A stretch of DNA of 64,000 nucleotides from an uncultured Psychroserpens sp. (GTDB lineage: Bacteria > Bacteroidota > Bacteroidia > Flavobacteriales > Flavobacteriaceae). Below the pieces are notes generated by a model. That model was not told the DNA's origin. It did no database searches and saw nothing but the letters and a program-made list of their open reading frames with translations. Position 1 is the first letter of the stretch, and each line of letters begins with the position of its first letter. The stretch covers positions 118,070 to 182,069 of the forward strand of contig CANLEE010000009.1 of the NCBI GenBank assembly GCA_947489585.1, given 5' to 3'. Positions 1 to 9,358 of the stretch are shown here, piece by piece. Made by a program: the position numbers and the translations under genes.

Positions 1-1073
1 GTGTTGTAAAATCAAAAATTAAAGAACTTCATGTTTTTGAAGGCCTTGGACGATTAAAAGTCGACAGCGTTCAAACAGGTGATATCTGTGCTATTGTTGG
101 ATTGGAAGGTTTTGAAATTGGTGATACTGTTGCCGATTGGGAAACTCCTGAAGGCTTAAAAACGATTGCTATTGATGAACCTACAATGAGTATGTTGTTT
201 ACAATTAACGATTCTCCTTTCTTCGGAAAAGATGGAAAATATGTAACCTCTAGACATATAAAAGATAGATTGACCAAAGAATTAGAAAAGAACTTAGCCC
301 TTAGAGTTGAAGAAACTGATAGTGCTGATAAGTTTATGGTCTTTGGTCGTGGTGTATTACACTTATCGGTGTTAATCGAAACGATGCGTCGTGAAGGTTA
401 TGAATTACAAATTGGACAACCACAAGTTATCATTAAAGAAATTGATGGTGTAAAATGTGAGCCAGTTGAAGAAATGACCATTGATTTACCTGAAACTGTG
501 TCAGGAAAAGCTATTGAAATGGTAACGATGCGTAAAGGTGAAATGTTAAGCATGGAAGCTAAAGGTGAACGTATGGTATGTGAGTTTATAGTGCCTTCAA
601 GAGGAATTATTGGTTTGCGTAATCAATTACTAACAGCGACTGCTGGTGAAGCAATTATGGCTCACCGTTTTAAAGAGTACCAACCGTTAAAAGGCGGAAT
701 TCCTGAGCGTCAAAATGGATCTCTTGTATCTATGGAAAAAGGACAAGCGATTCCTTATTCTATTGATAAATTACAAGATAGAGGAAAGTTTTTTGTAGAT
801 CCAGGGGAAGATATTTATGAAGGACAAGTGATTGGTGAAAATTCGCGTGGTGATGATATGGCTGTTAATGTTACTAAAACTAAAAAGTTAAGTAATGTTC
901 GTAGTTCTGGTGCTGATGATAAAGCTAAGATTGTACCAGCAATTAAATTTTCTTTAGAAGAAGCTTTAGAGTACATACAAAAAGATGAGTATGTTGAGGT
1001 GACACCTAATTATTTAAGATTGCGAAAAATTTACCTTACTGAGGTTGAACGTAAACGTAATAAGAGCATCTAA
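1..1073 (+). CDS. typA: Ribosome-associated GTPase TypA/BipA, C-terminal part (5' truncated by window)
   Basis: The reading frame is open from the first complete codon at position 3, so the gene begins before the window; about 356 C-terminal residues are present. The sequence covers the EF-G-like domain III, domain V and the BipA-specific C-terminal domain, with hallmark stretches such as GRGVLHLSVLIETMRREGYE, VPSRGIIGLRNQLLTATAGE and DDKAKIVPAIKFSLEEALEY. The nucleotide-binding G domain is missing because of the window edge. TypA is a translational GTPase that acts on the ribosome and supports 50S assembly, particularly under cold or stress. The frame ends with a stop just before a clear intrinsic terminator. 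Identification is secure. Confidence 0.96.
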   Translation, partial: VVKSKIKELHVFEGLGRLKVDSVQTGDICAIVGLEGFEIGDTVADWETPEGLKTIAIDEPTMSMLFTINDSPFFGKDGKYVTSRHIKDRLTKELEKNLALRVEETDSADKFMVFGRGVLHLSVLIETMRREGYELQIGQPQVIIKEIDGVKCEPVEEMTIDLPETVSGKAIEMVTMRKGEMLSMEAKGERMVCEFIVPSRGIIGLRNQLLTATAGEAIMAHRFKEYQPLKGGIPERQNGSLVSMEKGQAIPYSIDKLQDRGKFFVDPGEDIYEGQVIGENSRGDDMAVNVTKTKKLSNVRSSGADDKAKIVPAIKFSLEEALEYIQKDEYVEVTPNYLRLRKIYLTEVERKRNKSI

Positions 1074-1090
1074 AATTTATATATCATATA

Positions 1091-1121
1091 AAAAAGGAAT
1101 CTTAATTTAGATTCCTTTTTT
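1091..1121 (+). terminator. Intrinsic terminator after typA
   Basis: The inverted repeat AAAAAGGAATC / GATTCCTTTTT (11-bp stem, 8-nt loop) starts 17 nt after the typA stop and ends in a T-run. It is a good rho-independent terminator and separates typA from the polysaccharide locus. Confidence 0.85.
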
Positions 1122-1155
1122 ATTTTGAGTTTTCTATATTTACAAAAAGTTACAA

Positions 1156-1368
1156 ATGATACAGATTTTATATTTTGATCCAGGTTTAGGAGCATTGATT
1201 TTACAAGTTTTAGCTGCTGCTATTGCTGGAGTTGTATTATTTTCTAAAAACTTAATGTATAAAATCAAATTGTTTTTAGGGATGACTAAAAATGATGATG
1301 ATGTCTTTGATGACATTGATGTTAAAGATTCTGATATAGAAAGTAAATCGCATAGTGACGACAAATAA
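1156..1368 (+). CDS. Small single-pass membrane protein, unknown function
   Basis: The product is 70 residues. An N-terminal hydrophobic segment (about residues 10-30, rich in Ala, Leu and Val) is followed by a basic stretch and then a strongly acidic, Ser/Asp-rich tail (residues 45-70). No enzyme motif is visible. It starts 35 nt after the typA terminator and overlaps the next gene by 14 nt, so it is likely the first gene of the polysaccharide operon. It could be a small assembly or regulatory subunit; I do not recognise a named family. Coding is supported by the sensible membrane topology and the overlap with the downstream gene. Confidence 0.65.
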   Translation: MIQILYFDPGLGALILQVLAAAIAGVVLFSKNLMYKIKLFLGMTKNDDDVFDDIDVKDSDIESKSHSDDK

Positions 1369-2740
1369 TAGACATTCTTCTTCTTTTAGAGATCCTTCTG
1401 GTTTTATTTTTGTTGACCAAGGTTTAATAAAACGGTCTATTTCACCATTGTATTTTGAGCAATATTTTAAATTGAAATCTTCCGGTTTTTTTGAGAAATT
1501 GCATAATGCAGGTTTGCTAATTAGGCATGAGGAAATTTCGGCATCTGAGTCTGAAATTAATATTCAACCTGAACATATCCCTTTTTTTACGTACCCATAC
1601 GAATGGAGTTTCAACCAATATAAAGAAGCTGCATTATTGACATTAAAAATTCAGAAGTTTGCTTTAGAACATGGATTTTCGTTAAAAGACGCTTCAGCAT
1701 TTAATATCACATTTCACAATGGGCGTATGGTGTTTATAGATACGCTGTCATTTGATTTTTATCAAGAAAACACACCTTGGAGAGCATACAAACAGTTTAT
1801 AACTCATTTTTTTGGACCACTTTTATTAGCTAAGTACAATGGTGCTGAATCCTTAAAACTTATGAATAGCTTTATTGATGGCATACCTTCAAAGATGCTC
1901 TCATCGATGCTTCCTTACAAGACGAAATTGAACCCGTTTTTATATACAAATATTCATTTATTAGCGAAATATGAAGATAAGCATAATGAAGATTATGAAG
2001 GCAAGTCAAAAGCTGCAAACTTATCTAAGAAAGCACAATTAAATTTGATTAAAGGCTTATATGAGTTTATCAAAAAAATGACTTTAAATGAAGCGAGTGA
2101 ATGGGGAAATTATTACGATAAAACGAATTATGAGGAAGCTGCATTTGATCAAAAAGCAGACATTATCAACTCATGGATTCAACAACTGAGCGCTAAGACT
2201 GTAATTGATATAGGTGGTAATGATGGCACATTTGTAAGAAAGATACATCAAGAACTTGATCTTGCTTTAGTATGTGATATTGATAATAATGCTGTAGACG
2301 CCAATTTCGAATACTTAAAGCAAAAGAAGGAAACTCATATGCTACCATTTGTATTTGATGTCTTAAACCCTTCTGCAAATATTGGTTTTAATAATAAAGA
2401 GAGAGACTCGTTTTTAAAACGTATCAAGGCTTTCGCTCCAGATGTTACAATGGCTTTGGCTGTTATTCATCATATGACTTTGAGTGGTAATATTCCTTTT
2501 GAAATGTCTGCCGAATTTTTTGCTTCATTTTCAGAATATTTGGTTATTGAATTTCCAAAACGAAACGATTCTTGGGTGCAGCGCTTATTGAAAACTAAGG
2601 GAGAGTTTAAAGACCATTTTGATTTTTATACTGCTGAAAACTTCAAAACCAGCTATTTGAGGTGTTTTGACATACAAGAAAAACTAAATATTGAGAATTC
2701 TGAGCGTATCATGTTTTTATTAAAACGAAAAGATGTTTAG
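1355..2740 (+). CDS. NoeA-like class I SAM-dependent methyltransferase
   Basis: The protein is 461 residues with a GTG start that overlaps the preceding small gene. Residues 283-291 read VIDIGGNDG, the glycine-rich SAM-binding motif I, followed by the acidic motif VCDIDNNAVD and an HHM stretch typical of this group. The N-terminal half contains DASAFNITFHNGRMVFIDTL, which resembles the conserved block seen N-terminal to the methyltransferase fold in nodulation protein NoeA homologues. Such proteins often sit in surface-polysaccharide clusters, so the substrate is probably a sugar or lipid-linked glycan (inference). It overlaps the next gene by 8 nt, which suggests translational coupling. Confidence 0.75.
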   Translation: MTTNNRHSSSFRDPSGFIFVDQGLIKRSISPLYFEQYFKLKSSGFFEKLHNAGLLIRHEEISASESEINIQPEHIPFFTYPYEWSFNQYKEAALLTLKIQKFALEHGFSLKDASAFNITFHNGRMVFIDTLSFDFYQENTPWRAYKQFITHFFGPLLLAKYNGAESLKLMNSFIDGIPSKMLSSMLPYKTKLNPFLYTNIHLLAKYEDKHNEDYEGKSKAANLSKKAQLNLIKGLYEFIKKMTLNEASEWGNYYDKTNYEEAAFDQKADIINSWIQQLSAKTVIDIGGNDGTFVRKIHQELDLALVCDIDNNAVDANFEYLKQKKETHMLPFVFDVLNPSANIGFNNKERDSFLKRIKAFAPDVTMALAVIHHMTLSGNIPFEMSAEFFASFSEYLVIEFPKRNDSWVQRLLKTKGEFKDHFDFYTAENFKTSYLRCFDIQEKLNIENSERIMFLLKRKDV

Positions 2741-4217
2741 GCATTTCAAAAAAAAAGTAGTTCACTTTTTAAATAGTAAAAAAGATTATGCTTTTTTAGC
2801 TGGAGCTTCTGGAGGATTATATGCTTTATTCTACCTGTATGATACCAATTTCACACTTTTAGATTCTTGGATTCAGCTTTTGTTTTTGATAACTACATTT
2901 TGTGTTTTGCCAGGGTTTGTCTTATATGGTATTAACAAAATTGTAAAAAAAATAAAATCTTTTAAAAACTACCATAAATACTTCATACCAGTTATGAATT
3001 TTATGTTTTTGGCGTTTTTTGTTATTGCCGCTACCCATGGAATTCAAAAAAAGAAAATACTTTTTGGCAGCTTAGTTATTGCTTTTATACTGGGCATTTT
3101 ACTATATAAACACATTAAAAAAGTTATTATACTGCAATTAGTATTGTCTTGTTTTTTATTGATTAAGCTAACTCCTAAGGTTTATGAAATGCTTAACTAC
3201 TCTTTTGATTGGCAAATTCAACCTGACAAAATTCTAGAAACAAAATTTGTAAAAAGGCCTAATATTTATGTTTTACAACCTGATGGTTATGTTGGTTTTA
3301 ATAAGATAAAAGAAGACTATTATAACCATAATAATGATGTAATGAAATCATTTCTAGAGGATAATCGCTTTAAGATATATAATGCGTTTAGGAGTAATTA
3401 TACAAATACCTTGTCTTCAAATAGTTCGATGTTCTCAATGAAACATCATTATTATGGTTCTGCTCAAGGACATAATGAGCTCTATAATGCGCGAACAATA
3501 ATTGCAGGTAAAAATCCAGTTCTTGACATATTAGAGAATAATAATTACAGAACAAACTTGATTTTAGATGCACCCTATTTTTTGGTTAATAGACCTAAAT
3601 TAGATTATGATTATTGTAATGTATCCTACAAAGATATTCCATATCTTGCTAAGGGGTTTGACTATAAAACTAATATTAAAGAAGACCTTTTTAAGGCCAT
3701 TGAAGCAAATAAAGAATTCAATAATTTTTATTTTATAAGGCACGCAGATCCTGGTCATATTTCAACAAATGCATCTAAAGGGAAAGAAGTTGAACGACAA
3801 GGCTATATCGAAAAACTTGAAGTATCTAATGCATGGTTAAAAAGCGTTTTATCTGAATTAGAAAAGAAAGACCCTAACGCTATTGTAATTGTTTCTTCTG
3901 ATCATGGAGGCTATGTTGGTTTTGATTACACTAAACAACATCAAACAAAAGTAACTGATAAATCTTTAGTCCATTCAATGTTTTCATCTGTTTTAGCCAT
4001 TAAATGGTTAGATAATGATATTCCAAATTATGATACTGAACTTAAAACGTCTGTTAATTTATTTAGAATTGTATTTTCCTATTTAAGTGATAATCCAGAT
4101 TATTTAAACCATCTTGAGGAAGATAAGAGTTATTCTATAATTAAAGAAGGAGCGCCTTACGGCATTTATGAATTGGTTGATGAAAAAGACAATGTTGTCT
4201 TTGATAAGGTTAACTAA
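2733..4217 (+). CDS. Membrane sulfatase/phosphotransferase-like protein, paralogue 1 of 3
   Basis: The protein is 494 residues. About five hydrophobic segments fill residues 20-145; a soluble domain of the alkaline-phosphatase superfamily follows. Visible active-site elements are D184 (LQPDGY), a nucleophile-like T225 in NYTNTLSSNSSMFSM, His residues at 337 and 342, and D390-H391 (SSDHGG). The T-L-S-S-N arrangement resembles the catalytic Thr region of EptA/LtaS-type phosphoethanolamine or phosphoglycerol transferases. With the membrane N-terminus, this favours transfer of a phospho-substituent onto a surface glycan or lipid over sulfate hydrolysis (inference). It is the first of three tandem homologues in the polysaccharide operon. 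Confidence 0.75.
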   Translation: MFRHFKKKVVHFLNSKKDYAFLAGASGGLYALFYLYDTNFTLLDSWIQLLFLITTFCVLPGFVLYGINKIVKKIKSFKNYHKYFIPVMNFMFLAFFVIAATHGIQKKKILFGSLVIAFILGILLYKHIKKVIILQLVLSCFLLIKLTPKVYEMLNYSFDWQIQPDKILETKFVKRPNIYVLQPDGYVGFNKIKEDYYNHNNDVMKSFLEDNRFKIYNAFRSNYTNTLSSNSSMFSMKHHYYGSAQGHNELYNARTIIAGKNPVLDILENNNYRTNLILDAPYFLVNRPKLDYDYCNVSYKDIPYLAKGFDYKTNIKEDLFKAIEANKEFNNFYFIRHADPGHISTNASKGKEVERQGYIEKLEVSNAWLKSVLSELEKKDPNAIVIVSSDHGGYVGFDYTKQHQTKVTDKSLVHSMFSSVLAIKWLDNDIPNYDTELKTSVNLFRIVFSYLSDNPDYLNHLEEDKSYSIIKEGAPYGIYELVDEKDNVVFDKVN

Positions 4218-4257
4218 TAGAAACTTACTATTTTTATAAATTATTGAGACTTTAATT

Positions 4258-5724
4258 GTGAGAAATAAAATACATAATTTTTTGAAAAGCAATAGAGATT
4301 ACCCAGTAATTTCAGGACTTATTTGTGGAGTATATGTGTTCTTGTTTTATTATTCCAATAATTTTTCAGCTATTAATTCAACAGCTCATTTAGTTTATTT
4401 TATAGCCTTCTTTATAGTCTTGCCATCTATTGTATTTGCGTTATCGTATTATGCTTTTGGGTTACATAAAACGCTTATAAAATATCGACAACATTTATTA
4501 TTTGTTCTTATCATTATAGTTACAGCTACATTGCTTTCACAAGCTATGTATTTAACACTTAAGAAAAAAATACTACTGTTAGTACTCATTTCTAGTATCC
4601 TGCTATCAATTAAAATGTTTAAGCATTATAAGAAAGTATTGGTTTTTATTGCGTTAATGAGCATTTTACCATTAGTAAAATGCTTGATTCATATGTATGA
4701 ACATACGACTGCTTTGTCATGGACTACGTTAGCTGATGACATTGGTAATGCAAAGTTTAAAACAACTCCAAACATTTATATCATTCAACCAGACGGTTAT
4801 GTGTCTCAAGAGATGATGGAAAGTAAACCTTATAATTATAAAAGTGATTTGTACTCTTGGATGGAAGGGAACGAATTTAAGTTTTATGACAATTTTAGAA
4901 GTAATTACCCTGCGAGCTTGGCTTCAAATGCATCAATGTTTGCTATGAAACAACACTATTTTGATAATATGCTCATGCCAACATTTGAATTGCCAAATGC
5001 TAGGTATGTAATAAGCGGTAATAATTCGGTGTTGTCAATATTAAAACAGAATAATTATCATACGTCATTTATTGTTCAGGATGAATATTTTCAGCAAAAT
5101 AGAAATCCATTGGCTTATGATTTTTATAATATTTCACATGATGAAATTCCTTTTTTTAGTAATGATAATAATGTTAAGAAAGTTGTTCTCGAAGATCTAA
5201 AAATAGCAATGAAACAAAATACGACTCAACCAAGGTTTTATTTTGTTGAGAAGCTTTTGCCTCACCATGTGAAATTTAGAAATACAATAGAAGAAGACAG
5301 AGCATATTATATAGAACGGGTTGATAGTGTGAATGTTTGGTTGAAGACTACTATCGACTATATTGTTCAAGAAGACACCAATGCATTAGTTGTAGTTTTA
5401 GCAGATCATGGAGGTTGGCTCGGGCTTAGAAGCTATCAAGATATGTTTACAACCAAAGATGAAATTAATATCAACTCCATATATTCAAATATTGCAGCTA
5501 TACGATGGAATGGGTTTTTATATGAAGATGTTGATACGCAACTAAAATCTAATGTTAATTTATTTAGAGTTTTGTTTACATCATTATCAGAAAATAAAGA
5601 TTATTTAAAGAATTTAGAGGATGATTCTAGTTATAATATGTATAAAGAGAACCAGTTTTATAATTCAGTGTATAAAGTAATAGATACTAATGGTAATGTT
5701 ACGTTTGACAAGATTGTTGATTAA
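4258..5724 (+). CDS. Membrane sulfatase/phosphotransferase-like protein, paralogue 2 of 3 (Ser at nucleophile position)
   Basis: The protein is 488 residues with a GTG start; this start aligns its N-terminus with the two flanking paralogues. It has the same architecture: several membrane spans (about residues 15-145), then an alkaline-phosphatase-fold domain with D179 (IQPDGY) and LADHGGW near the end. Where paralogues 1 and 3 have Thr (T225, T228), this copy has Ser (S220 in NYPASLASNASMFAM). The exchange may keep activity, as Ser serves in related phosphatases, or alter it. It lies 40 nt after paralogue 1 and 10 nt before paralogue 3. Confidence 0.73.
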   Translation: MRNKIHNFLKSNRDYPVISGLICGVYVFLFYYSNNFSAINSTAHLVYFIAFFIVLPSIVFALSYYAFGLHKTLIKYRQHLLFVLIIIVTATLLSQAMYLTLKKKILLLVLISSILLSIKMFKHYKKVLVFIALMSILPLVKCLIHMYEHTTALSWTTLADDIGNAKFKTTPNIYIIQPDGYVSQEMMESKPYNYKSDLYSWMEGNEFKFYDNFRSNYPASLASNASMFAMKQHYFDNMLMPTFELPNARYVISGNNSVLSILKQNNYHTSFIVQDEYFQQNRNPLAYDFYNISHDEIPFFSNDNNVKKVVLEDLKIAMKQNTTQPRFYFVEKLLPHHVKFRNTIEEDRAYYIERVDSVNVWLKTTIDYIVQEDTNALVVVLADHGGWLGLRSYQDMFTTKDEININSIYSNIAAIRWNGFLYEDVDTQLKSNVNLFRVLFTSLSENKDYLKNLEDDSSYNMYKENQFYNSVYKVIDTNGNVTFDKIVD

Positions 5725-5734
5725 CTAATAGTTT

Positions 5735-7234
5735 ATGATTAGCGCATTAAATGCCTTTAGAGAATACGTAATAGATTTTGCTTCAAACAGTAAATCTAAC
5801 CCTCTACTTGCCGCTATTGCTTCAGGGTTATTTCCTATGGCATATTATTATAATCACAACTTTTTTTTTGTTAATTCATGGGAACAATTTGGCTTTTTTG
5901 TAGTTACATATTTGTGTATTCCTATTATTAGTTTTTTTTTAGTCTACTTGCTTTTTAAAAACGTAGGTGCTCTTAAACCGTATTTAAAATATGTTATTCC
6001 TATTTTAAATTTTTCAACATTTTCAATACTTATAATTATTAGCACTAAAGGACTCAATTCATTCTTATTGTTAAGCGCTATAGCGATTTCTATTGTAGCA
6101 GGTTTTTTGCTTTGGAAGTCTGTTAATAAAGTTATCGTATTTCAATGTTTATTACTACTGGTTATTGGGTTTAAGTTAATTCCAAAATTATACGCTAACG
6201 TAACATATTCAAGAGAATGGATGGACCAAGATGATGCTATTGAGGAAGTAGTTTTTAAGAAGAAGCCAAATATTTATGTTATACAAACAGATGGATATTC
6301 AAGTTTTTCAGAGTTAAAAAAAGGGTATTATAATTATGATAATTCAAACTTTGAATCATTTCTACAAAGAAAAGGGTTTACTATGTATTCTAATTTTAGA
6401 AGTAACTACTTTTCAACATTGAGTTCTAATACGTCTTTGTTTTCAATGAAGCATCATTATTATAATAATCCTGAAAAGAGCGCGAACGAAATAACTACGG
6501 CTAGAAGTATCATTGCAGGAGCAAACCCAGTTATATCTATATTTAATTTGAACAATTATAAAACGTCTTTGCTTGTTGAAAAAGCATATTTATTATGTAA
6601 CAGACCTAAGTTGTATTATGATTACTGCAATGTTGATTACAAAGATTTGCCTTATCTAGCACGAGGTTTTGAGTTTACAATTGATATTTATAAGGATTTA
6701 GAGAATGCTATAGATTCTAACTCGACAACAGCTAATTTTTATTTTGTTCAAAAAATGCTACCTCGGCATATTTCAGCATTCAAAAGAAATTCTTTAGGAA
6801 AAGAGAAGGAGCGTGACAAGTATTTCAATAATCTTGAATCTGCTAATACTTGGTTGCGCAAAACGATTGCAATGATTAGTGATAAAGATCCTAATGCGCT
6901 AATTATTATGATGGCAGATCATGGAGGTTTTGTAGGTTTAGATTATGTGCTTCAATCAAGAGTTAAGCAAACGGAAGACGATATTTTGAATTCTATTTTT
7001 TCTTCTGCCTTAGCTATTAAATGGCCAGAAAACTTTAATGTAACTGAAGAAGATGTAAATTCAAGTGTTAATTTGTTTAGAGTTTTATTTGCTCATTTGA
7101 GCGAAAATAAAAGCTACTTAGAATACTTACAAGATGATAAAAGTTTTTTAATTGTTCAAGATGGTGCGCCATATGGAGTGTATGAAGCTATAGATAAAAA
7201 TGGCAATATTGTATTTAATAAAGTCAGTAATTAG
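5735..7234 (+). CDS. Membrane sulfatase/phosphotransferase-like protein, paralogue 3 of 3
   Basis: The protein is 499 residues with N-terminal membrane segments over roughly residues 25-150 and a C-terminal alkaline-phosphatase superfamily domain. Key residues are D186 (IQTDGY), the putative nucleophile T228 in NYFSTLSSNTSLFSM and the metal site MADHGGF. It resembles paralogue 1 more than paralogue 2: the block RPKLYYDYCNVDYKDLPYLA nearly matches paralogue 1, and the C-terminus DGAPYGVYEAIDKNGNIVFN is shared. Likely role: decoration of exported polysaccharide or lipid with a phospho-group (inference from fold and context). Confidence 0.75.
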   Translation: MISALNAFREYVIDFASNSKSNPLLAAIASGLFPMAYYYNHNFFFVNSWEQFGFFVVTYLCIPIISFFLVYLLFKNVGALKPYLKYVIPILNFSTFSILIIISTKGLNSFLLLSAIAISIVAGFLLWKSVNKVIVFQCLLLLVIGFKLIPKLYANVTYSREWMDQDDAIEEVVFKKKPNIYVIQTDGYSSFSELKKGYYNYDNSNFESFLQRKGFTMYSNFRSNYFSTLSSNTSLFSMKHHYYNNPEKSANEITTARSIIAGANPVISIFNLNNYKTSLLVEKAYLLCNRPKLYYDYCNVDYKDLPYLARGFEFTIDIYKDLENAIDSNSTTANFYFVQKMLPRHISAFKRNSLGKEKERDKYFNNLESANTWLRKTIAMISDKDPNALIIMMADHGGFVGLDYVLQSRVKQTEDDILNSIFSSALAIKWPENFNVTEEDVNSSVNLFRVLFAHLSENKSYLEYLQDDKSFLIVQDGAPYGVYEAIDKNGNIVFNKVSN

Positions 7235-7385
7235 TTTATACAGTTTTCAGTTATTAAATTAGCATCTGTAATCTAAAAAGCAATTTATTTTTAAGGTAGA
7301 GACATATCATCCAAATAAGCAAGAAGAATGGGATAGTTTTGTAAAACATTCTAAAAATGCAACATTCTTATTTCAAAGAAATTTT

Positions 7386-8258
7386 ATGGACTATCACCAA
7401 GATCGGTTTGATGATTTTTCTTTAATGCTTTATAAAAACGAAAAACTTATTGCGCTGCTTCCTGCAAATCGAAGTGAAAATGTAATTCATTCGCATCAAG
7501 GTTTGAGTTATGGTGGTTTATTGCTGTCTAAAGAGTCAAGGTTTATTGACGTTATTGATGGGTTTAAGCAGCTACTTAAATTTTCGAAGGACAACGGTAT
7601 TTCAGAATTAAAGATTAAAATTTTGCCACGAATTTATAATTCTATTTCTAGTGAAGAAATGTATTATATAATGTTTAAACTAGAAGCACAACTCTTTAGA
7701 AGAGATGTGTCTATGGTAATTGACAACCTTAATCCGATAACATTATCATCAAATAGGAAACGCAATTTAAAAAAGGCCAAATCTATTGGTGTTTTGGTTA
7801 AAGAAGTACAAACATTTGATGCGTTTTTTAATGAAGTTTTAACTCCTAACTTGAAAGAGAGGCATAACACATTGCCAACGCATTCGGTAGATGAAATGAG
7901 TTTACTTAAAACTAAATTTCCGAATTCTATACGACAGTTTAATGCTTATCATGATGATAAAATTATTGCTGGTGTTACTGTTTTTGAAATGCAAAATGTT
8001 GTTCATGCACAATATATATCTACATTAAATCCTAAAAATGGCTTGGGCGGTTTAGATGCTATATTTGATGTTTTGATTCGTTCAATTTATAAGAATAAGC
8101 GCTATTTTAGCTTCGGAATTTCTAACGAAAATCAAGGCAAATATATCAATCAAGGTCTTTTACACTGGAAAGAAAGTTTTGGAGCAAATGCCATTTCTCA
8201 CGATTTTTATAGTATTAAAACAGATAATTATGGGTTATTAGATAATGTGATGCTATGA
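7386..8258 (+). CDS. FemAB/GNAT-like acyltransferase (N-terminus probably begins upstream, near 7287)
   Basis: From the first ATG the product is 290 residues and resembles FemAB/BioF2-type acyltransferases found in polysaccharide loci ([45 protein letters not shown]). The frame is open back to a stop at 7269, and the intervening codons read convincingly as protein: they encode KVETYHPNKQEEWDSFV and SKNATFLFQRNF directly before the annotated Met, the usual N-terminus of this family as I recall it. That stretch has no ATG, GTG or TTG; the only near-start codon in place is ATT at 7287. The true start is therefore uncertain. It overlaps the aminotransferase gene by 4 nt and may acylate the amino sugar made by that enzyme (inference). 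Confidence 0.8.
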   Translation: MDYHQDRFDDFSLMLYKNEKLIALLPANRSENVIHSHQGLSYGGLLLSKESRFIDVIDGFKQLLKFSKDNGISELKIKILPRIYNSISSEEMYYIMFKLEAQLFRRDVSMVIDNLNPITLSSNRKRNLKKAKSIGVLVKEVQTFDAFFNEVLTPNLKERHNTLPTHSVDEMSLLKTKFPNSIRQFNAYHDDKIIAGVTVFEMQNVVHAQYISTLNPKNGLGGLDAIFDVLIRSIYKNKRYFSFGISNENQGKYINQGLLHWKESFGANAISHDFYSIKTDNYGLLDNVML

Positions 8259-9358
8259 TAAAATTTTTAGACTTAAATAAAATTAATGCTAGATTTGAAG
8301 ATGAGTTTTCGTCTCGGTTTAAAACATTTTTAGGTTCAGGTTTTTATATCAAAGGCTCTGAAGTTAAAAACTTTGAGCACAGTTTTGCTAAGTATTGTGG
8401 TACAAAACATTGTATAGGAGTCGCCAATGGTTTAGATGCCTTAACGCTAATTTTTAGAGCCTATATCGAATTAGGAAAATTAAATGAGAATGATGAAGTC
8501 ATTGTCCCGGCAAATACTTATATCGCAAGCATTTTAGCCATACTCAATTCTGGATTGAAACCTGTACTTGTTGAGCCAAACGAAGCGACTTATAATATAT
8601 CGCCTTCAGAAATTGAAAAACATCTCACTCCTCAAACAAAAGCGATACTTGCGGTGCATTTATACGGACAATTAGCAGATATGCAAGCAATCAATATAAT
8701 TGCAACAGATAATAATCTACTAGTTGTTGAAGACGCCGCGCAAGCGCATGGTGCCGTATCAACTTCTGAAAACAAAAAAGCAGGGCATTTATCTCATGCA
8801 GCTGGGTTTAGTTTTTATCCTACAAAAAACCTTGGTGCTCTAGGCGATGCTGGAGCAATAACCACTAACGATGATGAATTAGCGGCATGCATTAAACTTC
8901 TACACAACTATGGAAGTTCAGTTAAGTATGTCAACGAAAAAATTGGGGTAAATAGTCGTTTAGATGAATTGCAAGCCACATTTCTAAATGTAAAGCTCAA
9001 GTATCTTGATGAAGATAATACCATTAGAAGACGCATCGTTAAACGTTACCTTAATGAGATTGAAAATCCAAAAATTGAGTTGCCTTTCTATGATTATTCA
9101 GATAATCATGTCTTCCATGTATTTGTAGTTAGAGTTGAAGATAGAACTCAGTTTATAAGCTATTTGGAGGAAAAAGAAATTGGTTACTTAATTCATTATC
9201 CTATTCCGCCGCATCATCAAAAAGCATTATTGCCATATAAATCTTTATATTTACCGATTACAGAAGCTATTCATGAGACTGTGGTAAGTATACCTTTGAG
9301 TCCAGTAATGACTTCTAATGAGATTGAAATTATAATTAATGCCCTAAACCTTTATTAA
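8255..9358 (+). CDS. DegT/DnrJ/EryC1/StrS-family sugar aminotransferase (FdtB/QdtB-like)
   Basis: The protein is 367 residues. The PLP-binding lysine is K191 within [15 protein letters not shown], and the upstream [11 protein letters not shown] motif carries the PLP-contacting Asp. The family transaminates keto groups of nucleotide-activated deoxysugars. An FdtA-like 3,4-ketoisomerase lies in the same locus (15069-15509), so the product is plausibly a dTDP-3-amino-3,6-dideoxyhexose such as Fuc3N or Qui3N. The regiochemistry is inferred from that pairing. The ATG overlaps the preceding stop (ATGA), indicating coupling with the putative acyltransferase. Confidence 0.88.
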   Translation: MIKFLDLNKINARFEDEFSSRFKTFLGSGFYIKGSEVKNFEHSFAKYCGTKHCIGVANGLDALTLIFRAYIELGKLNENDEVIVPANTYIASILAILNSGLKPVLVEPNEATYNISPSEIEKHLTPQTKAILAVHLYGQLADMQAINIIATDNNLLVVEDAAQAHGAVSTSENKKAGHLSHAAGFSFYPTKNLGALGDAGAITTNDDELAACIKLLHNYGSSVKYVNEKIGVNSRLDELQATFLNVKLKYLDEDNTIRRRIVKRYLNEIENPKIELPFYDYSDNHVFHVFVVRVEDRTQFISYLEEKEIGYLIHYPIPPHHQKALLPYKSLYLPITEAIHETVVSIPLSPVMTSNEIEIIINALNLY

